NCBI RefSeq assembly: GCF_000220505.1
Contig: NZ_AFPJ01000028.1
Coordinates: 62,001-126,000, forward strand
DNA length: 64,000 bases
Direction of reading: 5' to 3'
Origin: Microbulbifer agarilyticus S89
Lineage (GTDB): Bacteria > Pseudomonadota > Gammaproteobacteria > Pseudomonadales > Cellvibrionaceae
Positions 18,267-27,133 of this stretch are shown here, piece by piece (position 1 is the first letter of the stretch; each line of letters begins with the position of its first letter). The notes beneath the pieces are model-generated. The model ran no database searches, was not told the DNA's origin, and was given only the letters and a program-made list of their open reading frames with translations. The position numbers were made by a program, and so were the translations under genes.

Positions 18267-19018
18267 TGAACACCATGATTGATTCTGCAAATACTGCACG
18301 GCCCGTTGAGGGAGAAAGCGCGCCCAGCAAATACCGGATTTTGCTACTCGAAGATGACAAGCAACTGGCCGCGCTGATTGTGCGCTTCCTTGCCGAACGC
18401 CAGTGCGATGTGACCTATGCGGCCAGTGGCAGTGATTTTATGAAAGCGGTACACCACAAGGAATACGATCTGATTATTGCCGACGTGGTGCTGCCGGATG
18501 CCAGTGGCTTTCGCTTGCTTGAACAGTTTCGCAGCCAACTGCGCTGTCCGTTGATTTTCCTCAGCGCACTCAGCTCGGTGGACGACCAGGTAGCAGGCCT
18601 TCGCCTAGGTGCCAACGACTATCTGGTAAAGCCGGTTGATCCTCATCTGCTATGGGCAAAAATTGAAACTCACCTGCGCGCCTCGAACGGCCAGGTGCCC
18701 AGCAGCTCCAGTATTACGTTTGGCCCGCTCAACGTCGACCTGGTGAGCAGACAGGCTGAAGTGCACGACCAGCTACTTCCGCTCACCACCAACGAGTTCG
18801 ATTTGCTGCAAATTTTTGCCGAGCAACCCGCGCGCTTGCTGAGTCGTGAGTATCTGTTCCGGCGCGTTATCGGGAGGGAGTTTGATGGGCTCGATCGTGT
18901 AATTGACATGCGCGTGAGTCGCTTGCGTAAAAAGCTGGATGCCATCGCCGATGGTGTTGCCATCCAGTCCATTCGCGGTCGCGGCTACTCCCTGAATACC
19001 GTTCAAAGTACTTCCTGA
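18266..19018 (+). CDS. OmpR/PhoB-family response regulator
   Basis: A 250-residue regulator: a receiver domain (about 23–135) with acidic pair Glu29/Asp30, phosphoacceptor Asp73 (IADVVLPD) and Lys122 (YLVKPVD), then a winged-helix DNA-binding domain (about 150–245; LTTNEFDLLQIF and RVIDMRVSRLRKKL are typical). I placed the start at the ATG overlapping the DUF3019 stop, with GGGGG upstream, rather than at an earlier TTG. The stop overlaps the kinase start in the same TGATG way. It most resembles RstA; the likely target is its own operon (inference). Confidence 0.95.
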   Translation: MNTMIDSANTARPVEGESAPSKYRILLLEDDKQLAALIVRFLAERQCDVTYAASGSDFMKAVHHKEYDLIIADVVLPDASGFRLLEQFRSQLRCPLIFLSALSSVDDQVAGLRLGANDYLVKPVDPHLLWAKIETHLRASNGQVPSSSSITFGPLNVDLVSRQAEVHDQLLPLTTNEFDLLQIFAEQPARLLSREYLFRRVIGREFDGLDRVIDMRVSRLRKKLDAIADGVAIQSIRGRGYSLNTVQSTS

Positions 19019-20217
19019 TGCGCTTACAAATGTTGCGCATGGTCAGCGTGCTAGCGCTGGCCCTGGTGGTGGTTTACTCGTCCGTTGCGGCGCTCTATAG
19101 CCTCTACTCCACGGCTCCCGAGGAATACACCATCAGTGCGGCGCAACTGGCGCAGGCGCTCGAGAGAGGCGATACCCCCCTGGCCCAGAGCTACCCCGCA
19201 GACGCCATTCACTTTTCCGACGCACTGCGCCAGCGCCTAAATAATGGTGAAGTGGTAGGCCTGAATGCTGGTGATGGGCATATCCTTTTTTACCACCGCA
19301 ACGGCAATACAGTGCTGGAGATAGGGCCGTTTCCCCATGAGCCGGCGCACAGTGTTACCCAGTGGCGGTTGCTGCTCATCGGCGCCATGCTGGTGGTTTT
19401 ACTGTTACTAATCTGGCCGATGTTTAGCGATCTGAATCGTCTGCAAAACCAGGCCATTCGCTTCAGCAAAAAGCCCTTTCATATTCCAGAGCAACTGAGC
19501 CGCCGATCCCCCATTTTTCCCCTCGCAGAAACCTTCCGTCGTGCGGCCAATATCGTAACCAGCCATTTCCAGATGAATCAGGACCTGGCGCGCACCATCG
19601 CCCACGAAATCCGTATGCCGCTGGCACGAATCAAATTCCAGCAGGCGCTGTCGGCCGACGACCCAGAAAGAAAATCTGAAAGCGCACAAGTCATTGACCG
19701 CGCTACGCGTGATATCGAGCAGCTGGTTGAAAAATATCTGAACTTTGCCCAAGTCGAGGTGCATGAACAATTTCTCGCCCGGAAGCTCAACGCTCTTGAG
19801 ACGTTTTTTGCCGACCTGGGTTCACACCTGGAGCACCAGTGCCCGGCTCTGGAAATTGCCTATTATTTTCCCGATGAAGATGCCTGGCTGGAGCCCGACT
19901 CGCTGACCATCGCGATTCAAAACCTGGTGGTTAACGCGGCAAAATATGCGCGAGATCGTGTCGACATTCGCTTTGAGTTTGATAGTGAAAAGGGTTTCTG
20001 CTGCCTTGCCGTGGAGGACAATGGACCCGGGCTGGGCGGTGACGCGCTGGAGCTCACGGATGCCTTTACCCGCTCCGCGACGGATGAGCAGGGTTACGGT
20101 CTGGGCCTGTACATCGTGAAGAAAGTAATGATGTGGCACGAGGGCGAGCTGCGTCTGGACCAGTCTCCGAACCTGGGCGGCACCCGCGCGACCCTGCGCT
20201 GGCCCAACCGGGCGTGA
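19018..20217 (+). CDS. RstB-like sensor histidine kinase
   Basis: A 399-residue membrane kinase. Transmembrane segments lie at about 10–30 and 117–135, bounding a small periplasmic domain of about 85 residues, followed by a HAMP-like linker, the H-box TIAHEIRMPLARIKF (His196), an N-box with LVVNAAKYA, VEDNGPGLG and GYGLGLYIVKK. The kinase is translationally coupled to the regulator before it. The short periplasmic sensor is a candidate site for contact with the DUF3019 protein or MipA-like barrel of the same operon (inference). It ends the operon; only a weak GCGTAG/CTACGC hairpin follows, near 20240. Confidence 0.94.
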   Translation: MRLQMLRMVSVLALALVVVYSSVAALYSLYSTAPEEYTISAAQLAQALERGDTPLAQSYPADAIHFSDALRQRLNNGEVVGLNAGDGHILFYHRNGNTVLEIGPFPHEPAHSVTQWRLLLIGAMLVVLLLLIWPMFSDLNRLQNQAIRFSKKPFHIPEQLSRRSPIFPLAETFRRAANIVTSHFQMNQDLARTIAHEIRMPLARIKFQQALSADDPERKSESAQVIDRATRDIEQLVEKYLNFAQVEVHEQFLARKLNALETFFADLGSHLEHQCPALEIAYYFPDEDAWLEPDSLTIAIQNLVVNAAKYARDRVDIRFEFDSEKGFCCLAVEDNGPGLGGDALELTDAFTRSATDEQGYGLGLYIVKKVMMWHEGELRLDQSPNLGGTRATLRWPNRA

Positions 20218-20253
20218 CCCCGGTCAGCCCTGAGCGCGCGTAGCGACTAGAAA

Positions 20254-20811
20254 CTACGCACTCTGAGCGGCGTCTTGCGCAGAAAGATTCTCTGTCACCG
20301 TCTCATCGAATTTTCGCCCATATACTGGATCACCATTGGGCAGGTATCCCACGGTAAAGAAACCAATTTTATTTCCTGCCCGCAGCACACTGCGGCGGGT
20401 GAGCTTGCGGTTCTCGGGAACCACGATCACGCCGAGAGGTTTGCGCGGTAACAAGCTGGGCTCCCAATCTTTGAGAATCCCATAACTCTGCGCCAGCATC
20501 TCACGCCACATCAGGTAGATGCGGTGCCCGGGCTGCACAAACTTGCGATAAAAATAATAGGGCTGGCCATCTCTCGGAGCGACCGCCACATACACAGAAG
20601 TGAGCGCGACAATGGCGCCGTCGCGCAGCACCATCACCACGACCTGCTGTGCACGGCGCTGCAATTCCGCTTCGGCGAGGCCTTCTGGCAGTGCATCGTT
20701 GCGGCGCCAGAAGTCGATCACCGCGCGTACGTCCTGTGGGGCAAGTTTGCGATAGACGTCGAAAAGCTGGTAGCCGCTGTAGTCCGCTAGCTGACGGTAA
20801 CCGCTCTGCAT
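20254..20811 (-). CDS. Uncharacterised protein, possibly GNAT-like
   Basis: A cytosolic protein of 185 residues without signal or membrane segments. The middle (about 55–115) has the alternation of a GNAT-type acyltransferase core (VVMVLRDGAIVALTSVYVAV, then PYYFYRKFVQPGHR), but I do not see a clear acetyl-CoA loop, so the function is open. It starts 2 nt after the stop of the TIGR03032 gene, which argues that both are co-translated and work on the same pathway. It converges with the histidine kinase gene. Confidence 0.7.
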   Translation of the reverse strand: MQSGYRQLADYSGYQLFDVYRKLAPQDVRAVIDFWRRNDALPEGLAEAELQRRAQQVVVMVLRDGAIVALTSVYVAVAPRDGQPYYFYRKFVQPGHRIYLMWREMLAQSYGILKDWEPSLLPRKPLGVIVVPENRKLTRRSVLRAGNKIGFFTVGYLPNGDPVYGRKFDETVTENLSAQDAAQSA

Positions 20812-20813
20812 GT

Positions 20814-21995
20814 TCAGCCGCCAGTACCTGCCTTAGTACCAGTGGCGTCCTCGTAGGTCACCATGGTCAGGTTTTCCTTACTCTGCTGGCCAATCCCCAT
20901 CGGGCAGCGCACACCGGGCAGCACGGTCAGGTCGAACAGCTCAGTTACCGGGCCGTCGAGGCGAATCCAGTGGTCTACGGTACCGGTCTTGAGGTTGATA
21001 AACTGCACACCGCACCAGGCCTCGGAGTCCTTATCGGCCAGGTTCTGATCCAGCTGCAGGCCCTCAAAACGCTCGTAGCGTGGCTTGGAGAGACCGACGA
21101 TAGCGTGATCGCCGTGAATCTGCAGGCCGCGCATAAAGCCCGGGCAGAAGATGTACGGCACGAAGGATTTGGTTTCGAAATCCACATAACCCAGGTAGCC
21201 AGTACCGCTGTTCAGTACCCACAGCTTGCCGTTGGCCCAACGTGGGGAGTGCGGCATGGACAGGCCTTCACATACAATCTCGTTGGTCTCGACGTCGATA
21301 ATGATACCGCCGTTATCACGGCGCTCGCGCCAACCGTCGATAGTGTCGGATTTGCACACCGCGGTGACGTACTTGGGCTTGCCGTCCACCATTGCCAGGC
21401 CGTTCAGGTGGCAGCGGTCTTCCGGCACGATCTTGCTGATGAACTCCGGCTTCCAGATTACGCGGAAGCTGTGCGTCAGGCTTGGCTCGGCCAGGCAGTT
21501 GTACTTGGTGTTGACGAAGATGATCTTGCCGTCTTTCTGAATACCCAGCTCGTGAATATCCACCTCGCCGGTAAACTGCGCATTGCGCGGTACGTAGCAG
21601 GCGTCGAAGATCTTGTTGGCGACCTGTCCGGGCTGCAACACATTTTCAAAGCGCCACACCTGATACAAGCCACCCATGTAGATACGCTTCTGATTGCCGA
21701 CGATACCCATGGCACGCTGAAAGATACGTTCGTGGAACGACAGTTTGCCGCCAGGCTCGGCACCGACCATATAAACACGGCCTGACTGATAGGAGGTAAA
21801 TGCTACAGACAACTGGTTTTGGCGCATCCAGCCGGCGAGATTAGCGGAGCAGGATTTCTTTACCGGCTCTGGCTGCTTTTGTTGCTGCTGCGAGGCTTCA
21901 CCTTTGTCGGCTTCGCTGTCTCCCGCTGTCGGATCGATGACTTCTTGGTCCGGTTTTTGCGCTTCTTGCGGCTCAGTTACGTCTGCGTTGCTCAT
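20814..21995 (-). CDS. TIGR03032 family protein
   Basis: A protein of 393 residues from the chosen ATG. After a Glu/Gln-rich, low-complexity stretch of about 45 residues comes the TIGR03032 fold: L-A-G-W-M-R-x-x-x-L-S-V-A-F-T-S-Y-Q-x-G-R-V, then repeated beta-propeller-like blades (YMGGLYQVWRFENV; LNSGTGYLGYVD; FCPGFMRGL; IVGLSKPR). Members are cytosolic proteins of unknown function, often near tetratricopeptide or sulfotransferase genes. The open frame reaches 22217, but the upstream part looks non-coding, and the ATG at 21995 has GGTG in place. The partner gene follows after 2 nt. Confidence 0.8.
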   Translation of the reverse strand: MSNADVTEPQEAQKPDQEVIDPTAGDSEADKGEASQQQQKQPEPVKKSCSANLAGWMRQNQLSVAFTSYQSGRVYMVGAEPGGKLSFHERIFQRAMGIVGNQKRIYMGGLYQVWRFENVLQPGQVANKIFDACYVPRNAQFTGEVDIHELGIQKDGKIIFVNTKYNCLAEPSLTHSFRVIWKPEFISKIVPEDRCHLNGLAMVDGKPKYVTAVCKSDTIDGWRERRDNGGIIIDVETNEIVCEGLSMPHSPRWANGKLWVLNSGTGYLGYVDFETKSFVPYIFCPGFMRGLQIHGDHAIVGLSKPRYERFEGLQLDQNLADKDSEAWCGVQFINLKTGTVDHWIRLDGPVTELFDLTVLPGVRCPMGIGQQSKENLTMVTYEDATGTKAGTGG

Positions 21996-22390
21996 GTGCT
22001 TCACCCAGTTACCTCTAGCATGCCCTGCTGCGCAAGGCCACTTTGTTATTCTCTCGCTGCAGTTACCTGTAGCAGCCAAGCACTGTACCCCGCCCAACAT
22101 CTCAACTGGCACGGCCCTTTGTAACAATTTGTAGCCTGGCGCGATCGGCCTTATCGGTGCGTGACTTATCATTCGCCGTAACGTGGAAAGCAGTTTTACC
22201 CATGCCCAGTTCTGCACGCTGATTTACTATTTCTACCCACAAAACCAGTTAGTCAGGCTAAAAACGGCGCTCTGATGTGTAGACGGACAAGCCCCCAAAC
22301 AACCGCAAGCAGCCGCGCCGATCACCACTGAGCGAACTGGTGTCCCACAACTAGACTAAAGATATTCCTTCACCAATCCGGGATGGACCG
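21996..22390. other. 395-nt divergent intergenic region
   Basis: It separates the TIGR03032 pair (minus) and the transglycosylase (plus). I see no gene, strong promoter pair or long inverted repeat in it. Confidence 0.4.
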
Positions 22391-24877
22391 ATGGCCGTCA
22401 ACTTGCGCGCACCTGTGGGGCTTTGCCTAGTCTGCATACTGTTGTTCTGCGGAGGTTGCGAGCGCGCTGCGCAAGATTCGTCGCCTAAGGAACAGGCCGC
22501 GAGTAGCGCCGAATCTGGCACCGAATCTGACACACAGGGCCAGACACCCACCGACGCCGACGAAGCTACAGACAGCGACACAGACACGGACACCGCTGCC
22601 GATGAAGAAACGGAACCCACGGCCATCGCCACCGCTGCCGGCCTGAACCATGAAAAGTTCACCGGCAAGGCGGCAGGAAAAGACGACCTGCGCCCCAGTG
22701 CCGCGTGGGACCCGGACACTACCGCCGAATACCCCATAGGCGCGTTCAACAACTATATCGAGACCGGTGACCTGGACGCGATCAGGAAGCGGGGCATGTT
22801 GCGCATCCTGATCGATATCGCGAATACAGACTCGCTACACCGCGCAGCGACGCAACAGGATATCGAGATCGAACTGGCACGGCGCAAGGCCGAACTGCTG
22901 GGCCTCAAGCCGGTGGTGCTGTTTGTGCAAAATTTTGACCGGCTAATTCCTTTGCTGGTCGAGGGTAAAGGGGACATTATCGCGAACAACCTGGTGCCCA
23001 CCAAAGAGCGCGCACAACTCATTGATTTCAGCAAGGCAACCGGCAAGACGCATGACACGCTGATATCTCGGGAGGATGTTCCCGAGGTCAAACCTGGTGA
23101 TTCGCTGCAGGGCAAAACACTCGCGGTCACCAAGGGCACGGTGTTTGAGACACGCGGGCGTGAAATTGCCGAGCAAAATCCCGGAGTGAAACTTGAGGTG
23201 GTTACGAAAAACTATGTCGAGCTGGCGATCGATGTATCACTTGGGCATATCGACTTTACCGTGATTGATGAACAGATCTTCGATCTGGTGCAGCAATTCC
23301 GCGACAACCTCAAAAAAAATGTGGTGTTTGAGCGCGAAGACCCTCTCACCATTGGCATCCGCAAGAACTCGCCGCAACTAAAAGAAGAGCTGAATAAGGC
23401 CATCCGCAGTATAAAACTTACCAGTCCCTACACGCGTCATGTGGGTGACCTGGACAAGATCAAGGAAAGAGGTGTAATCCGCGCGGTCACACGCAACCAT
23501 CCAGGCACCTACTTTATGTGGAAAGGACGCGTGATGGGTTACGAATATGAATTGCTGCAGAAATTTGCCAAGGACCTCGGCGTACGCCTGGAAATCGTGG
23601 TTGCCCCTACACACCGGGAAATCTTCACCATGGTGCGGGATGGCAAGGCAGATATCGCCGCAAGCCTGATCTCCGACACCGAGGCGCGCGACGAGGCGGG
23701 TATGGATTTTGGGCCACACTACATCAAGGAAGCCGTTTCGATTGTGGGTCAACCCGGCGACAAGCTGGAGAAGCTGGAAGACCTGAACGGCAGGACCATC
23801 CATCTGCTGCGTTCCAGCAGTCAGTACGAGCTGCTTATGGAGCTTTTGCAAGAGCGGCCCGAATTCCGGGAATTAAAGATCGACATTGAGCTGGTATCCG
23901 AAACCCTGACCATTCCACAAATTCTCGATCGCGTGGCCGATGGTGAGTACGATCTGACCATTGCCGACGACATTACGGTGCGCCTGGAAAAACATTGGCG
24001 TGACGACATCGTCAAAATTTATGACCTGAAAATTGAAGATAATTTTTACGCGTGGATGGTTCGCGAAAGCAATCCGGAGCTGCTCGCCGCGGTAGAGAAG
24101 TTCTTCAACAAACCAAAAATTGTGAAGTTACGGGAAACTCTCTACAAAAAATATTTCGACCAGCCACGCCGCACTCGCGATGAAATTAAATCCCTGAGCG
24201 AAAAAGGTGAAATTTCCCCTTACGACAAACTGGTAAAGAAATATGCCGAAGAATTTAACTTTGACTGGCGACTGATCGTTGCGCAAATGTTTCAGGAAAG
24301 CTCGTTCAACCCGAAAGCGAAATCCTGGGTGGGTGCACGGGGTCTGATGCAGGTGATGCCGGATACCGGCAAGCAGGTGGGTGAAAAGAACCTGTTCGAC
24401 CCTGAAACCAGCGTGCGTGCCGGGATGAAGTATTTACGCTGGCTGTACCGCAAGTTTGAGGACAAGGGTATCAGCCCCGAGAACCGGATGTGGTTTACGC
24501 TCGCTTCCTATAATGCCGGGCTTGGTCACGTATACGATGCGCAGGATCTGGCGGAGGAAAAAGGCTGGGATCGCAACATCTGGTTCGACAATGTGGAAAA
24601 CGCCATGCTGCTGCTGTCGGAAAAAAAGTATTACTCCAAGGCCCGCTATGGTTATGCGCGCGGTCGTGAACCTTACGACTACGTGCGCAAAATTTCCCAG
24701 CGCTTCCGCACCTACGCGTCGTTGCTTGAGGCGTACCAGCGCCAACAGGATATCGGCGCGCTGCACTGTATAGTGGCGACAGCGTGGCCGGACTGGCTCG
24801 GTGACTATGGGTCGGAAACCGACGGGCCCCGGTGTGGGCAGGCACGCGAGGCACCCACACTGGCCAAAAGCCATTGA
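22391..24877 (+). CDS. MltF-like lytic transglycosylase with two solute-binding domains
   Basis: A lipoprotein-like protein of 828 residues. An N-terminal segment ends in a Cys-rich lipobox-like site (FCGGC, Cys23), then a Glu/Asp/Thr-rich linker (about 30–90). Two SBP_bac_3-type domains follow (about 130–350 and 355–590), then an SLT catalytic domain with Glu636 in QESSFNP, GARGLMQVMP near 650 and YNAGLGHV near 707. It should cleave peptidoglycan between MurNAc and GlcNAc. E. coli MltF is about 518 residues and has one binding domain, so the second is an added copy. The last 40 residues, after QQDIG, are Trp/Gly/Cys-containing and look unrelated. Confidence 0.88.
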   Translation: MAVNLRAPVGLCLVCILLFCGGCERAAQDSSPKEQAASSAESGTESDTQGQTPTDADEATDSDTDTDTAADEETEPTAIATAAGLNHEKFTGKAAGKDDLRPSAAWDPDTTAEYPIGAFNNYIETGDLDAIRKRGMLRILIDIANTDSLHRAATQQDIEIELARRKAELLGLKPVVLFVQNFDRLIPLLVEGKGDIIANNLVPTKERAQLIDFSKATGKTHDTLISREDVPEVKPGDSLQGKTLAVTKGTVFETRGREIAEQNPGVKLEVVTKNYVELAIDVSLGHIDFTVIDEQIFDLVQQFRDNLKKNVVFEREDPLTIGIRKNSPQLKEELNKAIRSIKLTSPYTRHVGDLDKIKERGVIRAVTRNHPGTYFMWKGRVMGYEYELLQKFAKDLGVRLEIVVAPTHREIFTMVRDGKADIAASLISDTEARDEAGMDFGPHYIKEAVSIVGQPGDKLEKLEDLNGRTIHLLRSSSQYELLMELLQERPEFRELKIDIELVSETLTIPQILDRVADGEYDLTIADDITVRLEKHWRDDIVKIYDLKIEDNFYAWMVRESNPELLAAVEKFFNKPKIVKLRETLYKKYFDQPRRTRDEIKSLSEKGEISPYDKLVKKYAEEFNFDWRLIVAQMFQESSFNPKAKSWVGARGLMQVMPDTGKQVGEKNLFDPETSVRAGMKYLRWLYRKFEDKGISPENRMWFTLASYNAGLGHVYDAQDLAEEKGWDRNIWFDNVENAMLLLSEKKYYSKARYGYARGREPYDYVRKISQRFRTYASLLEAYQRQQDIGALHCIVATAWPDWLGDYGSETDGPRCGQAREAPTLAKSH

Positions 24878-25261
24878 TGCCAACGGCTGCGACAAGAGGT
24901 AATACAGGGGTGCTTCGGCGAGCAGCCGCACACACGGGCAAGCATGCCACGTGCTACCAAACAGCGATTTTTTGTGCTTAAAGCGTCATTCCTGGCGTAA
25001 TTTGAGCCCATTGGATCGCTTTTGGCGCTCTGGCTAGGTCTTAATCGGCGGGACGTGTGGACGGCTCTAGCGCCAACAAAGCGACTTTTTCGCACAACTT
25101 TTCACCAGTCCAACTCCCAATTGCCACATTTCAGCTCTATAATGCGCGCGCCTTGGCCGGATAGCCGCTGTATCTCATCTCAGCCCAGCCCCCGCCTGAC
25201 CTAATTCTCTGGTGCGACCTAGTGGTCGCGCCCAATCACGCATTACGCCCAGAGGCCCCCA
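24878..25261. other. 384-nt region upstream of typA
   Basis: No gene is evident. A perfect TATAAT (25138–25143) lies about 120 nt before typA, without a good -35 box. TTGGCGCT (25022–25029) and AGCGCCAA (25069–25076) form distant 8-bp inverted arms of unknown meaning. Confidence 0.4.
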
Positions 25262-27070
25262 GTGATAGACAATCTTCGCAATATCGCGATCATCGCCCAC
25301 GTTGACCACGGCAAGACCACCCTGGTGGACAAGCTGCTGCAGCAGTCCGGCACCCTCGACCGCCGCAGCGCCGATTCCGAGCGCGTGATGGACTCCAACG
25401 ATCAGGAAAAAGAGCGCGGTATTACCATCCTCGCCAAGAACACCGCGATCAACTGGAACGACTACCGCATCAACATCGTGGACACCCCTGGGCACGCCGA
25501 CTTCGGTGGTGAGGTAGAGCGCGTACTGTCTATGGTGGACTCGGTGCTGCTGCTGGTAGACGCGGTAGACGGCCCCATGCCGCAGACCCGCTTCGTAACC
25601 CAGAAGGCGTTCGAGCAGGGCCTGAACCCGATCGTGGTTATCAACAAGATCGACCGCCCGGGCGCGCGCCCGGACTGGGTAATGGACCAGGTATTCGACC
25701 TGTTCGACAGCCTCGGCGCCACCGACGAGCAGCTGGACTTCCCGGTCATCTACGCCTCTGCCCTGAACGGCATCGCCGGTACCGACGAAACCGATATGGC
25801 GGACGACATGACCCCGCTGTTCCAGATGATCGTCGACAAGGTTGAGCCGCCCAAGGTTGACCAGGACGGTCCCTTCCAGATGCAGATCTCCGCACTGGAC
25901 TACAACAGCTACGTGGGCGTGATCGGTGTTGGCCGCATCACCCGCGGCACCCTGAAGCCGAACCAGCAGATTGTGGTACTGGACCGCGAAGGCAACTCGC
26001 GCAAGGCCAAGGTTCTGCAGGTCATGGGTTACCTGGGCCTGGAGCGCGTGGAAGTGGAACAGGCCAGCGCCGGTGACATCGTGTGTATTACCGGTGTGGG
26101 CGAGCTGAATATTTCCGACACCCTGTGTGACCCGGAACACCCGGAAACCCTGCCGGCGCTGACCGTGGACGAGCCCACCGTAAGCATGACCTTCCAGGTA
26201 AACGACTCCCCGTTTGCCGGCCAGGATGGCAAGTACGTCACCAGCCGCAACATCAAGGAGCGCCTGGACCAGGAACTGATCCACAACGTGGCACTGCGTG
26301 TGGAGCAGGGCGACTCTCCGGACAAGTTCAAGGTATCCGGCCGTGGTGAACTGCACCTGTCGGTACTGATCGAATCCATGCGTCGCGAAGGCTTCGAGCT
26401 GGGTGTATCCCGTCCGGAAGTTGTACAGAAAATTGTCGACGGTGAAGTACAGGAGCCGTACGAGCAGGTAGTGATCGACGTCGAAGATCAGCACCAAGGT
26501 TCCATTATGGAAGAGCTGGGTCTGCGCAAGGCCGAGCTGACGAACATGGAGCCGGACGGCAAGGGCCGTGTGCGCCTGACCTTCGTGGTACCGTCGCGCG
26601 GCATGATCGGTTTCCGTAACCAGTTCCTGACCCTGACCAGTGGCTCCGGCATCATGACCAGCATTTTCGACCACTATGGTCCGGTGAAGGAAGGTGACGT
26701 AACCAGCCGCATCAACGGCGTGCTGGTATCCATGGTGAAAGGCAAGACCCTGGCTTACGCCCTGTACGCACTGCAGGACCGCGGCCGTCTGTTCCTGGGC
26801 CACGGTGAAGAAATTTATGAAGGCCAGATCGTCGGCCTGCACTCCCGCGACAATGACCTGGTAGTTAACCCCACCAAGGCCAAGCAGCTCACCAACGTGC
26901 GCGCGGCGGGTACCGATGAAGCCCTGACCCTGACTCCGCCGGTGCGCCACACCCTGGAGCAGGCGCTGGAGTTTATCGAAGACGACGAACTGTGTGAGGT
27001 AACTCCGAACCACATTCGTCTACGCAAAAAAATTCTGCAGGAAAATATGCGTAAGCGCGCGAAGAAGTAA
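25262..27070 (+). CDS. typA: Ribosome-associated GTPase BipA/TypA
   Basis: Translational GTPase of 602 residues, the normal BipA length. G-motifs are in order: AHVDHGKTT (13–21), RGITI in switch [13 protein letters not shown] near 76, and NKID near 130; then domain II, an EF-G-like domain V and the BipA-specific C-terminal domain (with [14 protein letters not shown] and [14 protein letters not shown]). It binds 70S ribosomes and helps 50S assembly at low temperature and under stress. The start is GTG, with GAGG 8 nt upstream; it gives the family start [11 protein letters not shown]. It ends in a strong terminator. Confidence 0.98.
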   Translation: MIDNLRNIAIIAHVDHGKTTLVDKLLQQSGTLDRRSADSERVMDSNDQEKERGITILAKNTAINWNDYRINIVDTPGHADFGGEVERVLSMVDSVLLLVDAVDGPMPQTRFVTQKAFEQGLNPIVVINKIDRPGARPDWVMDQVFDLFDSLGATDEQLDFPVIYASALNGIAGTDETDMADDMTPLFQMIVDKVEPPKVDQDGPFQMQISALDYNSYVGVIGVGRITRGTLKPNQQIVVLDREGNSRKAKVLQVMGYLGLERVEVEQASAGDIVCITGVGELNISDTLCDPEHPETLPALTVDEPTVSMTFQVNDSPFAGQDGKYVTSRNIKERLDQELIHNVALRVEQGDSPDKFKVSGRGELHLSVLIESMRREGFELGVSRPEVVQKIVDGEVQEPYEQVVIDVEDQHQGSIMEELGLRKAELTNMEPDGKGRVRLTFVVPSRGMIGFRNQFLTLTSGSGIMTSIFDHYGPVKEGDVTSRINGVLVSMVKGKTLAYALYALQDRGRLFLGHGEEIYEGQIVGLHSRDNDLVVNPTKAKQLTNVRAAGTDEALTLTPPVRHTLEQALEFIEDDELCEVTPNHIRLRKKILQENMRKRAKK

Positions 27071-27084
27071 TTTCTTCCACGCAC

Positions 27085-27114
27085 AAAAAACGGGGCCAAC
27101 TGGCCCCGTTTTTT
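27085..27114. terminator. Bidirectional intrinsic terminator
   Basis: CGGGGCCA/TGGCCCCG (27091–27098 with 27101–27108) has six A residues before it and six T residues after it. It serves typA on the plus strand and the convergent gene ending at 27134 on the minus strand. Confidence 0.95.
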
Positions 27115-27133
27115 ATTGGCTCAATACAAATAT

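Noticed and set aside
20238-20260. GCGTAG/CTACGC hairpin as terminator of the two-component operon
   Set aside because: Short stem, long loop and no T-run.
25175-27013. 612-codon minus-strand frame opposite typA
   Set aside because: Antisense shadow of a highly expressed gene; crosses the typA promoter and start.
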